A stretch of DNA of 64,000 nucleotides, taken from the NCBI GenBank assembly GCA_030762895.1, contig CM061062.1, forward strand, positions 101,290,874 to 101,354,873, given 5' to 3'. Of the stretch, positions 11,640 to 23,400 are shown one piece after another. Each line of letters opens with the position of its first letter. The stretch's first letter is position 1. A model generated the notes under the pieces. The model worked only from the letters and a program-made list of their open reading frames with translations. It was not told the DNA's origin and ran no database searches. Position numbers and translations under genes: made by a program. This DNA comes from Sophora flavescens (taxonomy: Eukaryota; Streptophyta; Magnoliopsida; Fabales; Fabaceae).

Positions 11640-12262
11640 TAACTATACATACATCCTTGGTAAAGGAAACATCAAAACCACTATCACATAATTGACTTAT
11701 GCTAAGCAAATTGTGTCTTAATCCTTTAACCATAAGAACATTATATATAGAGGGAAGAGGGGGTTTACCACCAATAGTACAAATTCCTATAACTTTCCCT
11801 TTCTAATTCCCTCTGAAGGCAACGTGTCATCCTTTCTTAAGTTAGAGGTCTAGGAACATAGACCTTTCTCCTGTCATATGACGCGAGCAACCACTGTCCA
11901 GGTACCAGTAGTGGTGTTTTATTTGTCCTGTTGAGGACATCTGCAACAAAAATTATTTGATCTTTAGGTACCCATATTTTTCTGGGTCCTTTTCTGTTAG
12001 TTCTAGGAATCTGTGAAGACTTCCTTCTTTTATTATGGATACACTTAGACAAAACATGTCCAGTTTTTCCACAAAAGTTACAGACAGGTGTAGACTTGGT
12101 TACAGTTGACTTAACAGATACTGTAGAAGCTTTAGTTGATACTTTATGATGTGTCTGATGGACATATCCAATACCTTCTTTGTTAAGAGAGTGCCTCTGA
12201 CAGCCAGGTAGCTTAGTCAGATTATCTCTACCATTAACAAATTTGGCAAGATCAGAAGTGAG
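11640..12262 (-). pseudogene. Copia protease and second zinc knuckle, out of frame
   Basis: Around 12050-12095 the minus strand encodes a CCHC knuckle (CNFCGKTGHVLSKC). Around 11875-11910 it encodes WYLDSGCSRHMTG, the copia protease active-site motif with catalytic Asp. The two pieces are in different frames, so at least one frameshift separates them. The 71-residue frame at 11837-12052 is mostly the shifted version of this region. Confidence 0.75.
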
Positions 12263-12899
12263 CTATTCCACTTTCTGTTGATGTTTTTTAACTTCTTCAG
12301 ATGGTGATGTTTCACTTGAGATCTTAGCTCCATTAGACTTTTCAGTCTTCAGCTTACTATTCTCTTTAGCCAGCTTCTCACACTCTTGAGATTTCTTTTT
12401 ATGCTCACTGGTGAGCTTTACATACTCTCTCTTGAGGGATTTGAAGGCCTTAGATAAGTAGTTGGATTCCTCCATCAACTCCTCATAGGCATCAAGTAAT
12501 TCCTCATAGTCATGATGCACCTCATCGTCTGAGTCTGAGTCAGTGTTAGCCATCAAATAGAGATTGGCTTCTTCCTCTGTTTCTTCATCAGAAGATGTTG
12601 ACTCCAGATCCTCCCAAGTAGCCATCATTCCTTTATTCTTCTTCTTGAAGAATTTCTTAAAAGGGGCCTTCTTGAGTTGAGGACATTCAGCCTTGATGTG
12701 ACCAGGCTTCTTGCACTCATAACAAGCAATTGAACTTTTGTCTGTTGAGGTGGATTCTTTGACGTTCTTGTCCTTGTTGAACCTTCTGAATGGCTTATCC
12801 CTCTTGAACTTCTTTTTCTATAGGAGAAGCTTTATCTTCCTGGTCAGGAGAGACAATTCTTCATCACTCTCAGAATCCTCGTGTTCAGACAGGTCGGCA
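12263..12899 (-). pseudogene. Copia gag C-terminal part: zinc knuckle, acidic and coiled-coil region
   Basis: The first CCHC knuckle is at about 12690-12730 (CYECKKPGHIKAEC). After it comes a strongly acidic stretch (SSDEETEEEAN, DSDSDDEVHHDYEE) and then a heptad-like segment rich in Lys, Glu and Leu (about 12300-12480), likely coiled coil. The frame from 12628 to 12263 is open. Upstream, between 12830 and 12899, a TAG in frame and a frameshift relative to the N-terminal gag are visible. The protein would package the element's RNA. Confidence 0.75.
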
Positions 12900-13655
12900 T
12901 CACTGGATGACTTGTCTGCCTTTTAGAGCCTTGGAAACTTTTGCGGACTTTTGATTGGCTAACAGAGCAGATGACTTGCCCTTCTTTGATGCAACTTCAT
13001 CTCCAAGTTCTTGCTCATGAACAGTGAGTGTTCCAAGAAGTTCATCCATAGTCAAGGTAGTGAGATCCTTGGCTTGAGAGATAGCAGTGACCAAAGGTCT
13101 CCACTGTTTAGGTAGACTTCTCAGAATCTTTCTAACCTTCTCAGCATTGGTATAGACTTTGTCAAGAGATTTTAAACTGTTGACTATAGTTTGAAATCTT
13201 CCTATCATTTGAGCAACAGATTCTCCTTCCTCCATGACAAAAAGTTCATACTTTCTGACAAGTATAGCAATCTTTGACTCTTTAACTTTGGCTGTTCTTT
13301 CATGTGTGACAGCTAAAGTGTCCCATATTTCTTTGGCAGAGTCACAGGCACATACCTTCTCAAACTCCTCAGGATTGAGAGCACAGATGATGTTATATCT
13401 AGCTTTGTGGTTCAGCTCCCATTTTGTCTTTTCTGCAGTAGTCCACTGAGCTTTTGGTTTGTCAGTGTTATCATCATTCTTAGGAATGAATGGACCATCT
13501 GTAATGACATCCCAAAGATCAGAGTTTGTAGATTGAATGAACCATTGAAATCTATCTTTCCAATAGTTGTAGTTTTCTCCATTGAAGTAAGGAGGTCTGG
13601 TTAGGGAAGTTCCTTCAGTCTGGTGACTTCCACTTGAACTAGCTCCAGCAGTCAT
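12900..13655 (-). pseudogene. Copia gag N-terminal domain
   Basis: A 251-residue frame starting at a good ATG (13655-13653), about 60 bases after the primer-binding site. PPYFNGENYNYWKDRF near residue 20-36 is the DUF4219-type gag start. Residues about 60-210 are a UBN2/Retrotran_gag_2-type capsid domain (AKEIWDTLAVTHE, YELFVMEEGESVAQMIGRF, ILRSLPKQWRPLVTAI). The frame is lost near 12915 by an insertion, after which KALKGRQVIQ ends prematurely while the true continuation lies in another frame. This part alone looks well preserved. Confidence 0.85.
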
Positions 13656-13715
13656 GTCTTTTCTTCTTCGGGACCTTTTACCTCTACACTGTTATATGCT
13701 CAACCCAGAGACTGA

Positions 13716-13727
13716 GCTCCGATACCA
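13716..13727 (-). other. Copia primer-binding site TGGTATCGGAGC
   Basis: Minus-strand 12-mer two bases inside the LTR end. It is complementary to the 3' end of an initiator-methionine-type tRNA (usual TGGTATCAGAGC, one change). Confidence 0.85.
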
Positions 13728-13729
13728 AC

Positions 13730-15287
13730 TGAAATAGACAACTATAAACACGAGAAGGGGGGTTGAATTGTGTTTATCAAAATTTAAACAAAGTTGAAAT
13801 ATTTTCTCAAACAGAAGCTTAGTTCAGAGACAAGTACACCACTTAAAAAACGGATAAGAAAACTAAGGCAACTAAAGAGTTTAAGGAAAGAGAGATTGAC
13901 ACAGTTATTTATCCTAGTTCACTCTTCAAAGCAAAGAGCTACGTCCAGTCCTTGGTAGCACCAAGATTTATCCACTATAACTGATCAGGTTACAGACTCT
14001 AAGTATTGTTTGCACACCTAGCCTCTTTAGGCTCCAAGACAAGTATTCTTTGCACACCTAGCCTCTTCAGGCTCAAGACAAGTATTCTTTGCACACTCAG
14101 CCTGTTCAGGCTCACTTAGGTTTGTTTGAGAGATTTGGTTGGTAATAAATACAACTTCAGATAAACAGATCTTTCACTAACACTCAGAGAGTGGTTTAAA
14201 TATAAAGCTTAGGAAAGTCTATGTAATAACTTCAAATGGTTGAAGAACACAAAATGAAAGAAAGAAGATATTAATGCGCAGAGTAATGGCTCTTTAATGC
14301 TATGTGTATTCTCTATACTTCATCTTCAATGACTTCTGTATTTATAGTCTTCAAGCATTTAGGATCCGTTAGAGACATTCCCTAAGATGTTGGCTTCAAG
14401 CAGAACTTCATTAAATGCAATAGAGTCGTTCTGGGCAGCCATTAATACAATAGGAACGTTGGTTGTACTCTAACATGAAGGATCATGGCTTTATGCATCG
14501 TGATACAACCATATCGGAGTTGTGCAGAGAGCTTTTTGTACTTTGTTGAGTACAATTCCCTTTTCGTGTAAGGACCAGAGGTACTAGGGAATAAAGCATG
14601 TTGGAAGCATTCTTTAACTTGTCTTTGGTTCTGAAATCCGTGGTTGCTTGAGAGAGTAACTTCTGACTTTTCTTGATTCTGGTTCTTGAAATAAGATGCT
14701 GAAAATTCTTATAGAATTCGCGTTCATAAGATAAGCGCGTCCATCTTGAAAATAACAGCGTCCATCTAGCCATTTAATATTTTACATTTGGACGGGCTAG
14801 TAGACGAGCTCCATATGCCACGTCAATGGACGGAGCTTCTCATTAAGGACTTAGCAAGTCCAAAGACTTGTGTGGTTCTGATACTTTAGTGGACGAGCTC
14901 TTCTGCTACTTTAGTGGACGAGTTCTTCTGCTACTTTAGTGGACGAGTGCCTTTGTCACTTTAGTAAACGAGTGCTTCTGTCACTTTAGTAGACAAGTGC
15001 CTCTGTCACTTTAGTAAACGAGTGCTTCTGTCACTTTAGTAGACGAGTGCCTCTCTCACTTTAGTAGACGAGCGCTTCTGTCACTTTAGTGTTGGACGTG
15101 CGCTTCTATCACTTGTGTTGGACGTGCGCTTCAATTACTTCAGTGGATAGATGATTCTTACAGTTTTAATCTGCACACTAGATTGACAGGTTAGCAACCA
15201 ATATGAAGGTTAATTAAATCATTAACCAATGTTTAGTTCTCATCAAAACTTAGGGAAATGCATATCAGACATTTTAGAAACTTAACA
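13730..15287 (-). repeat. 5' LTR of the copia element
   Basis: On the minus strand it begins TGTTAAGTTTCTAAAATG at 15287 and ends TCTATTTCA at 13730, with TG and CA ends and a length of 1,558 bp. It carries two tandem arrays: three copies of about 41 bp with CACACCTAGCCTCTTCAGGC at about 14005-14115, and a 25-bp array at 14882-15130. The ORF at 14483-14773 lies in LTR sequence and is not a gene. Confidence 0.85.
14882..15130. repeat. Tandem 25-bp array inside the copia LTR
   Basis: About ten copies of a unit like ACTTTAGTAGACGAGTGCCT followed by CTGTC. Substitutions are concentrated in the middle of the unit, and the last copies change to TTGGACGTGCGC. Confidence 0.9.
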
Positions 15288-15677
15288 CCTCCGTCACACC
15301 ACGTCGAACCATTGTCGTCCAAGCCCATCGGACTACCGCCGCCGTCATCGCCACCAACAAACATGAGCATATCATCCATGGTTGCAAAACACCGCTCTTT
15401 GTGATGCTTGCCATGGCGACGACGACGACGGCCTCAACGGGGAGAGACTACTCATAGAGCCAAAGTTTTAAGCGGAATAGACGTTGTTATGGCGATCTAT
15501 CTGTGATGGCAGCGGCCGTCGGAGTCGGCAGTGGTACGGTGGTGGCTGGAGTCGGCATGGTGTGGCGATGGGTGGTGAACGGGCAGCTGTCACTACAGTG
15601 AACCCACTTTGGTTCTAGTTCTAGTTGACAAGTATCTACCGGTTTGTGTGACAGAAGGACAAGGGGTATTAGACTTA
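15288..15677. other. GC-rich sequence without recognised gene
   Basis: Beyond the copia LTR the composition changes abruptly to GC-rich text with GACGACGACGACGG and GGCGATGG runs. No ORF exceeding about 60 codons or recognisable motif was found. It may be a host gene remnant or part of another repeat. Confidence 0.5.
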
Positions 15678-16003
15678 GGGTGCGTTTGGGTAAACAACTT
15701 AATTAAGAGCTTATCACATAAGACCTTATCGCATGAGAGCTTATGCCATAAGCGCTTAAAGAAAGAAAAAGAATGAAAGGGGCGCGAGAGGATTCAAATA
15801 GTGAAAAACACGGAGATGGTGTTTAGTGCATAAGCTCTTATGATAATTCTATAAGCTTCTCCCAGTGACTTATGAAAATAAGTCAAAAACTCCTTATGGG
15901 ATGACATAAGTTATTTTTATAAGCTCTGTCAAACACACTGCATAAGAGCTTATGTCATCAGATAAGTCAAAAGGAGCTTAAATAAGCTCTTCCAAACGCC
16001 ACC
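15678..16003. mobile_element. Tourist-like MITE, 326 bp
   Basis: The left end GGGTGCGTTTGGG and the right end, reverse complement GGTGGCGTTTGGA, form imperfect terminal inverted repeats. The element is flanked on both sides by TTA (15675-15677 and 16004-16006), the 3-bp target duplication of PIF/Harbinger elements. The inside is full of AAGAGCTTAT and ATAAGCTCTT, so the single strand would fold into a hairpin. It has no coding capacity. Confidence 0.75.
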
Positions 16004-16486
16004 TTATTAGTTGGAAGTTATTAAACTGAGCTCTAAATGGCTTCAAGAGTAGAGATCGAAGCTTTCGAATTCAAATACAAAAGAAAAGGAATTTAATATG
16101 TTAAATTTAACGTCAGATTCAAATTCCACCGAAAAGGAATTGTTGAATGGCAAAGTCATCATGATGAAGGGTCTAGGGTAAATAGGATTAGAATTCTCAA
16201 TATGTTCAATTGTCTCTGTTAAATGGCGGAATAAAGAAGAAGTTAGATATTGAAATGAAAGTCACGTGAGGTGGTTTAATGAAATAATCTAAGCTATTGG
16301 TTTCAAATAAAATAAAGTGTCGGGTTGGGGAGTAAAATTTTATACTTATTCTTGGGTTTTTTTTGACCAAACTGGGTTCCTTTTAGAAACTATTTACCAG
16401 TTTAGGGTTATTCTGGAACTATTTACCAATGGGGGGTCGTTTTGGACACGTGACATATTTTATTTTTTTTCAATATGACAAGTCAA

Positions 16487-16630
16487 AGGCGTCACTGCAG
16501 ATGGCACCTTTAAAGGCGTCACTGCATATGGCGCCTTTAAAGGCGCTACTGCAGTTGGCATACCCCTATTTTTTAAAAAAAAAAAGCAAAAAGTGGAGGC
16601 GCCACTACGGTTGGCGCCTCCCACTGGCCA
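16487..16630. repeat. GGCGCC-bounded direct repeats, about 31 bp
   Basis: AAAGGCGTCACTGCAGATGG followed by CACCTTT occurs three times, then a related GGAGGCGCCACTACGGTTGG appears once after a poly-A interruption. Each unit is an imperfect palindrome around CACTGCAG or CACTACGG. ORFs crossing it are not convincing. Confidence 0.65.
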
Positions 16631-16756
16631 AGTCAACACGTCCCCCCACCCCAATTCCCTTCAAACGTCACCCCCCCTCCTCCCACCCCAATTCCCTACA
16701 AATACAAGCCCCCATGAGACAATTTACAGTAGGCAATTATTACCAATAACAAAAAA

Positions 16757-17460
16757 AATTATTACAGTAGTACAAAAAAATTTACCTTATAAGAATTAAA
16801 ATAAAGTCACATGCAATTTTAAAGGAACACCGCTACAAAAAAAAAATTATACTATAAGTATAGGAAGTAACGATGACATTAATGATAAAGTATCTATTTA
16901 AAACAACAAGATGCAATATAAAAATACCAGTAATAGCGAGTAGCAAATAATATCACACGAGGCATAAAAAAAATAATAGCAATAACAATTTACACCCATA
17001 AATATTCATCAGTTATTACAGTAGTACAAAAAAATTTATATTATAAGAATTAAAATAAAGTCACATGCAATTTTAAAGGAACACCGCTACAAAAAAAATA
17101 TATACTATAAGTATAGGGAGTCACGATGATATTAATGATAAAGTATCTATTTAAAACAACAAGATGCAATATAAAAAAACCCGTAATAACGAGTAGCAAA
17201 TAATATCACAGGAGGCATAAAAAATAATTATAGCAATAACAATTTACACCAATAAATATTCATCAGTTATTACAGTAGTAAAAAAAAATTTATCTTATAA
17301 GAATTAAAACACAGTCACATGCAATTTTAAAGGAACACCGCTACAAAAAAAAGTATACTAAGTATAGAAAGTAAAGATTACATTAATGATAAAGTATCTA
17401 TTTAAAACAACAGATAATAAAAAAAATACCTTAATAACAGGTAACAAATAATATCACAAG
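16757..17460. repeat. Tandem array, about 254-bp unit, 2.8 copies
   Basis: TTATTACAGTAGTACAAAAA recurs at about 16759, 17013 and 17268. Each is followed by the same order of blocks: GTCACATGCAATTTTAAAGG, ACACCGCTACAAAAAA, AATGATAAAGTATCTATTTA, and (G/A)AGTAGCAAATAATATCAC. The third copy is shortened and more diverged. No coding potential. Confidence 0.85.
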
Positions 17461-18648
17461 TAGTAAATAAAATTTCTCGACAGGAAGCAGATCTGGATAG
17501 CGAAAACCCTTCTCCCCTCTTGATGCAAGCCCCATGCCCATTGATGCACCGTGAACCCACGCCTATTGCTGCACTGGATGAACCTCATTTTTTTCCTATT
17601 TGTTGAATGAAATGAACCCTTTGGGACCATGGTATTAGATATGCAGAACAGTTGCACGTAGCATCAGTTTAATGTAGTGCTTGTGTTGTTGTAAGGTGCT
17701 AGCATGATGACCCCTTTATTTAGTATAAGGATTTGGCTTGCTTTGCTGATTACATTTCCTATTGTTTTTTTTGTTTGGTTGTTGAAGATTCATGTGAGTA
17801 GTAATCTCACTTAGTTAAGTGATTGCTGATTAAAGCAATATAGAACTTGACCCGTTATACCTATGTTTCGATATGGTACCTGAATTTTGCCCCAGCATAA
17901 TAGGATATAGTTTTGAGGATGTGATATGTTGAATTCTCTATAAACTTTCAACTAAGTTTTTTCTATTTCTAGCTAAATTGTTCATGTTGGGATAAAATCT
18001 GTTTTAAGAGGAAACATACTAATTAACAAGGGTTTGTTGTGATAATAAAGTTCGCTAATATTATATGGCAATTGTTGAGAAGACATCCGTGATAAGTAAA
18101 ATCATGATCTAAGTGCATGGATGCTTTGAATGACTTTTGGGCCTAGAACCAGTAGAAAATGGTGCAGCGTCTCCTTACTTTTTCCATTGACTATCTTACT
18201 CAAACAATACTTCTTTTCCATGCTTTCAAGTATATTTTCAAGTATTGCAAGTCAGCTGCACCTTCAACTAACAATAACAGGGCACTTGATTATGCATAAT
18301 ATGGTAGCAAAGCCATACTTTCAAGTATCCAAGTACCAAAATCCTCTGATAAACTAACAGTGGCAGATTCTGAAGTTGTAAACTAATAACTCAAAAGTCT
18401 CAAATATTTAGTGACATCCTCTTAACTACCAAAATCCCCTAGATGCCAAAATCATATAAAAAGTACAAAATATTCTCATTTCCCCTCCACAAACATGAAG
18501 AAATTCCTTGTCTCCTCCATCTTCCTCCTTCGCCATTCTTCCAAACCTAAGAGTCACAACCATCAAATAAAAATGAAAACCAATATTAATATAATTGAAG
18601 AGCACAAGAATGTCCGTATAATCAAAACAAAAACCATTCTTACCGAGA
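17461..18648. other. Intergenic sequence, no gene recognised
   Basis: AT-rich with short ORFs only (for example 18130-18357 and 18495-18746), none with recognisable motifs. The part just below 18649 is the 3' flank of the FAR1-like pseudogene. Confidence 0.5.
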
Positions 18649-20956
18649 TCATGGAGATGATTTTTGGGGACAATTACGACTGTCATGATATGCATATTGG
18701 CCACATGCTTTACAAAGTCTTGTTCTTTTTTGTTGTTGTTCTATAGCCTTCTCTTTGCCACCTTTGAGTCATTTACCACTACCTTTTGTCTTTGAAAATT
18801 GTGGTGGAATAGAATTTCCACTTCCTCGGGAATATTGGATCCGATGAAGGTATGTAAATCATCTGTCTTGATTTGTTTAGAACCCCCCTTCAAACTCAGT
18901 CAATTGCTCTTCAATTTTAATAGCTCCATTTATCACAAGAAGAAATTTATCCTTACACTTTCCAGCCTTGTCCATACATCTAAATAAGTGATCCCATGCA
19001 TCTGAAATGAGCTTACTCTCATTTTCTGGTTTAGAACACCTTTCCAAGACATTGTTAGCAATATCAAAATTAGGTTTTCTATTTGCAAACTTATTCCACC
19101 TATTCAAGATATACTTACTTGTGATTTCATTTAAACTTTTCTCTTTTAAGACACAAAGTATGTGCCTACAAAGTATGCCTTGAGATTGAAACATTTTGCA
19201 AGAACAATTTGCATTGTGATCGGAAGGATTATAAACCACTTCTCGTAGTTTACCATTGGTCTCACTGTTATCGATTATATGCAATATTTCCATTCCATCT
19301 TCCTCTTTCTTGTTTTCAACTCCACAATCTACACATACAATCCACAATTCTTTCTGAAATACATAAAAGTTCCCATGGATATAAACATCTCTTCCATGTT
19401 TCTCTAAACCACGATTCAACTGTAGTTTTGACATAGAATGAAGTGAATCATTATCAACAAGTAACTCCTTATGCCGCTATGCTTCTATTGCAGAATCGAA
19501 CCTCATCCAAAATTCAACAAAGCTAACAGTAGGATTCAAGAAGTTACCATAATGATCTTGATGTTGTTCTCAATATCCCAACCAAAAAAATGTCTCTAAA
19601 GTAAGCAGGGATCCACATGCTTTGAATATCATACATATGTGAAAGCCAATCGTTCTTTTCTGACTTAAACATACTCATTATAGATGTCCATGTTGCTTCA
19701 AAATCATTGGGCGTCTCTGATCTCCAAACACATGGCTTGAAATTATTGTTGAACTCCTCGTTAGCATTCAAGGAAACTCCTACTTTTTCAGAAATTTTTT
19801 TCATAATGTGTCACATACAAAATCTATGAACAGAAGAATTAAAAGTCTTCTTTGTAGCAACTTTCATGGCAGGATCTTGATATGTTATTAGAAGAATTGG
19901 CTCATATCCTCCCATTGCTTCCAAAAACTTTTCAAATAACCATATGAATGAATTAATTTTCTCATCTGCTAAAAATGATGCTTCAAAAGTAACACATTGT
20001 CTATGGTAATTTACTCCAGTAAATTGTGCAAAAATCATTGAATATTTATTTGTTTCATATCTAGTATCAAAAGAAACCACATCCCCAAACAAGGAATAAT
20101 TTTTCCTACAAATACCATCAGCCCAAAAAACATGTTTTAGTCGACCTTCTTCGTCCACCTCAAACGCATAATAGAATGACAGATTAACCTCTTGCTTCCT
20201 TTTAAAGTTATCAATAAAAACACTAGCATCCGAATCTTTAATCAAGGTCTTTACATCTCTCGAATAGTTTTGGAGATCCTTCTGTGTGCACCCAACATTT
20301 TGATAACCCCCAAATTGTTCTTTCAATAAATGGTATGTTTATGAGGGTCCAATATTTGCTCTATTATATGCATGCAGTAAAGTCTTATGAACGGGATTCA
20401 CTTTTCTTGCCGATCTTAGAAACTGTCTCTTCATAGGTGAAGCAAGCACATGTGTATGACTTTCATGAAATCGATTAAGCTCATATTTACCTTCATCCAC
20501 CAATTTGAAAACAACATTCGCATTGCATCCTTCTCTTTTAAGACTCCTTCTTCTAGCCTTAGCAGTTGATTCACTTTGCTCCACATCTTTTTTGTTTTCT
20601 GGTTTGTAACTTTCTTTTGAGCAAACAAAATACTTCCAGTGCTTGACACCATTTTTATCTTTAGTTTCCGATGAGCTACGCACACTAAATCCGACACCTT
20701 GTGCATATTTTTTTATAAAATTGTTTACCTTCTTCTAACGTATCAAATAGTTGTCCAATCTTCGACTTTAATTCTTCATCACAATCTGGCACCCATTCAT
20801 TTGCCTAAAAAGTTCAAAATATATAGTATAAATAAAATGATATAAAAAAAATATGGTGTTATTAACAAAATGACATCTCATAGATGTTACAAAAGGTGTG
20901 GGTGATGGTCGACTGCTCGAAGGTGACAAGGTGCTACTCATCTCTGGTTTGAGCAT
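18649..20956 (-). pseudogene. FAR1-related sequence (FRS)-like pseudogene
   Basis: FAR1-family proteins are transcription factors derived from MULE transposases. Here the order is complete. A short first exon starts at ATG 20956 and runs to a donor near 20890. Exon 2 begins after TTTTTAG near 20800 and holds the FAR1 DNA-binding domain (WKYFVCSKE, REGCNANVVFK, FHESHTHVL). The transposase domain follows (about 19811-20326: FGDVVSFDTRYETNKY, FAQFTGVNYHRQ, LITYQDPAM), then the SWIM zinc finger (about 19180-19230: CSCKMFQSQGILCRHILCVL). A last exon (about 18649-18780) has a C-terminal knuckle CKACGQYAYHDSRNC and ends PQKSSP-stop. Damage: a one-base gain in an A-run near 20712, a TAA near 20343, a TGA near 19810, a deletion/frameshift near 19545, and a TAG near 19480. 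Domains are well kept, so loss looks recent. Confidence 0.85.
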
Positions 20957-22790
20957 GATATATATAAAATCTAATGAATAAAATAAGTAAGAAATTGGTA
21001 TGACAAAATAAAAGAAAAAAAATTGCTATGATAAAATAAAAATAAAAAACCCAAATTACAATTAAAAAAAAGAAATTCAAAGATCAACAAACCTCTTGGT
21101 TTGAAATGGATGCAGTTCATCTCCCTTTACTGGAATCATCCGCTGTGAGAGAGAAAGAGACATAAAAATAAAATAATATTATTTATAAAATAATATTATT
21201 TTATTATAAATAATTTTATTTTACTTATATCTCTCTCTTTCATACCAAATGAGTCCTGTATAGGAGAGGATGCAATTCGGTTTGAAATGCGTCCAGAACC
21301 TTGTATTAATAGATATTATATATTACCTTTGATTTGAAATGCCCACTTGCCCGGAACCTTGGTTTGAAATGCCCAGAACCTTGTGGGCAACGTTCTTCTA
21401 TTTTGGCACTACGAATTTGCCGCTCTTTTCTCTGGCGGTGGCGCTAAATAAGTGCAATTGTAGAAAAGAAAAGATTGAATGTGAGGAGTAAACCCTTGAC
21501 ATCACGTGACTTTTTTAGTTATTGTTATAATCTCACCCATTAATTTAATCTAATGATCTATGTTTAACCCTCTCACCCTCTCACAATAAAAATCATTCTT
21601 GAGTCATCCCCTATATACTATAAATACTCAAATCAATAATTTTCAGGTATAAAATTATGCCAAACACACTAAAGATATATATACTTACTTCTAAGGGTAA
21701 AACTTCTCTAAACGAGCAAAGGTATAAAGTGAGAAAATAATGATGGAGTAATTCATCTTTGATTAGATACACTGCATTGAAAATCCATTCTCAAATGTCA
21801 AAAATTCCATTTGAAGATCCATAGCTGATGTTCAATTTTTAGAGATACTAATCACACTATCAAAATGTAGATAGAAGGAACAGAGAAGATGAAGTAGAAA
21901 CCCCTACAAATTACTTTTTTGCCATGTATGCGAAGATATGCCATTAATTGAGGTAGACGAGAGAAAAATATTATTAGGATTTTATAGGTTGGAGGACTAA
22001 TTTAGATTGTTTATACCTGTTGCGTTCTCTCTTTTAGTATTGCATTGCCATATTCTCTCTTTCAAGTGCTTCTAGACAGCTTATAAAAAAACGTGCTTAG
22101 GCTTATTGAAAATGTAAATTACATAATTATCCATCACTTTAAATTGTTTATAAAAAAAGAAATCGAATATTTTTATCCAAATAAAAAGTTGCAGGGGTTG
22201 TGCTTCTTAACATTATGCAAATGTAGCTCTAAAGGAACACAAGTGCACCAGCAGAAGTGAAGAGGTCGTCACCAAAAAATGCACCATCACCAAGAAAGGG
22301 TGTGAGCATTTGAGGATAAGAGATTTGAAAACCAAAACTGACTTGGTGTTTGTTTGGAACTATGGCTAGAAATTAGCAGAATCACTTTTTTCACCATGTA
22401 AAACTACTCACAGTAACTTTAAAAAAAACTTTAAAAAAAAAAAAAAACCAAGTGATGATGAGAGACTGGTTCTCTCTTGTTCTGAAATTCAGCAAGGTGA
22501 TATGATTGAAGCGAAAAAAATGAAAAAACCCCAGTTCCTAGCCCAAAACAACATTGTTTTGCACGATGACCATCCAAGCCGTATACCCAAATTCAAAAAA
22601 CAGTAATAATTTGGTACATACCTGCTACGTACCCACACCACACATACTTGATAGGTACCCATGTCCGGTATATATCCGGTAGGAATACATTACCCTTTCT
22701 TAAATGAGTTCGGCTAATTTTACACAGTTTTGGGATATCATACGCGACATATGCTACCATAGCGTTACTTTTCTTTAAATTTTGAATTTT
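20957..22790. other. AT-rich intergenic sequence
   Basis: No gene seen. At 21170-21235 a palindromic stretch built from AATATTATTT and AAATAATATT would form an AT hairpin. Near 21280-21390 GAAATGCCCAGAACCTTG-like text occurs three times. The remainder is low-complexity A/T. Confidence 0.5.
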
Positions 22791-22799
22791 TTAAAAAAA

Positions 22800-23400
22800 A
22801 TAAAAAATAAAAAAAAATTCTAAAAAAACTCATTCACCATATAATAATCTGAATTTATCAGATATTTGTACATACTTAACCAAAAAATTTATTTCTCAAA
22901 AAAACTCATTCAACAGATATTTACACATACTTAATCAAAAACTTTATTTATAAAAAAAAACATTCACCAGATAATGAACTGAATTCACCAGATATTTGTA
23001 CATGATTCACGAGATATTTACACATACTTAACCATAAAATTTATTTCTCAAAAAAACCCATTCACCAGATATTTACACATACTTGACCGAAAAATTTATT
23101 TATAAAAAAAACACATTCACCCGATAATGAACTGAATTCACCAGATATTTATATCTGATTCACCATATATTTGCACATACTTAACCAAAAAAATTATTTC
23201 TTAAAAAAAACATATTTACTAGATAATGAACTGAATTCACCAGATATTTATACCGGATTCACCATATATTTGTACATACTTAACCAAAAAAATTATTTCT
23301 AAAAAAAACTCATTCACCAGATAATGAACTGAATTCATCAGATATTTATACCCGATTCACCAGATATTTATACATACTTAATAAAAAAATTATTTATAAA
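22800..23400. repeat. AT-rich tandem array with ATTCACCAGATATTT
   Basis: Blocks of ATTCACCAGATATTTGTACA, TACTTAACCAAAAAATTTAT and CATTCACCAGATAATGAACTG alternate about six times with a higher-order period of roughly 120 bp. No coding potential. Confidence 0.8.

Larger units (their letters stand above)
10270..15287 (-). mobile_element. Ty1/copia retrotransposon (SIRE-like), 5' half
   Basis: Minus-strand element with, from its 5' end, the LTR (13730-15287), a methionine-tRNA-type primer-binding site, gag with two zinc knuckles and a coiled-coil region, a protease, and the integrase. It ends at 10270, just as the reverse transcriptase begins (a TRNDVW-like motif lies at 10270-10300), because an Athila-like element is inserted there. 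RT, RNase H and the other LTR would lie beyond the nest. Several frameshifts and stops show that it is dead. The SIRE assignment rests on the long gag with its acidic, coiled-coil C-terminal part and is inference. Confidence 0.8.
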
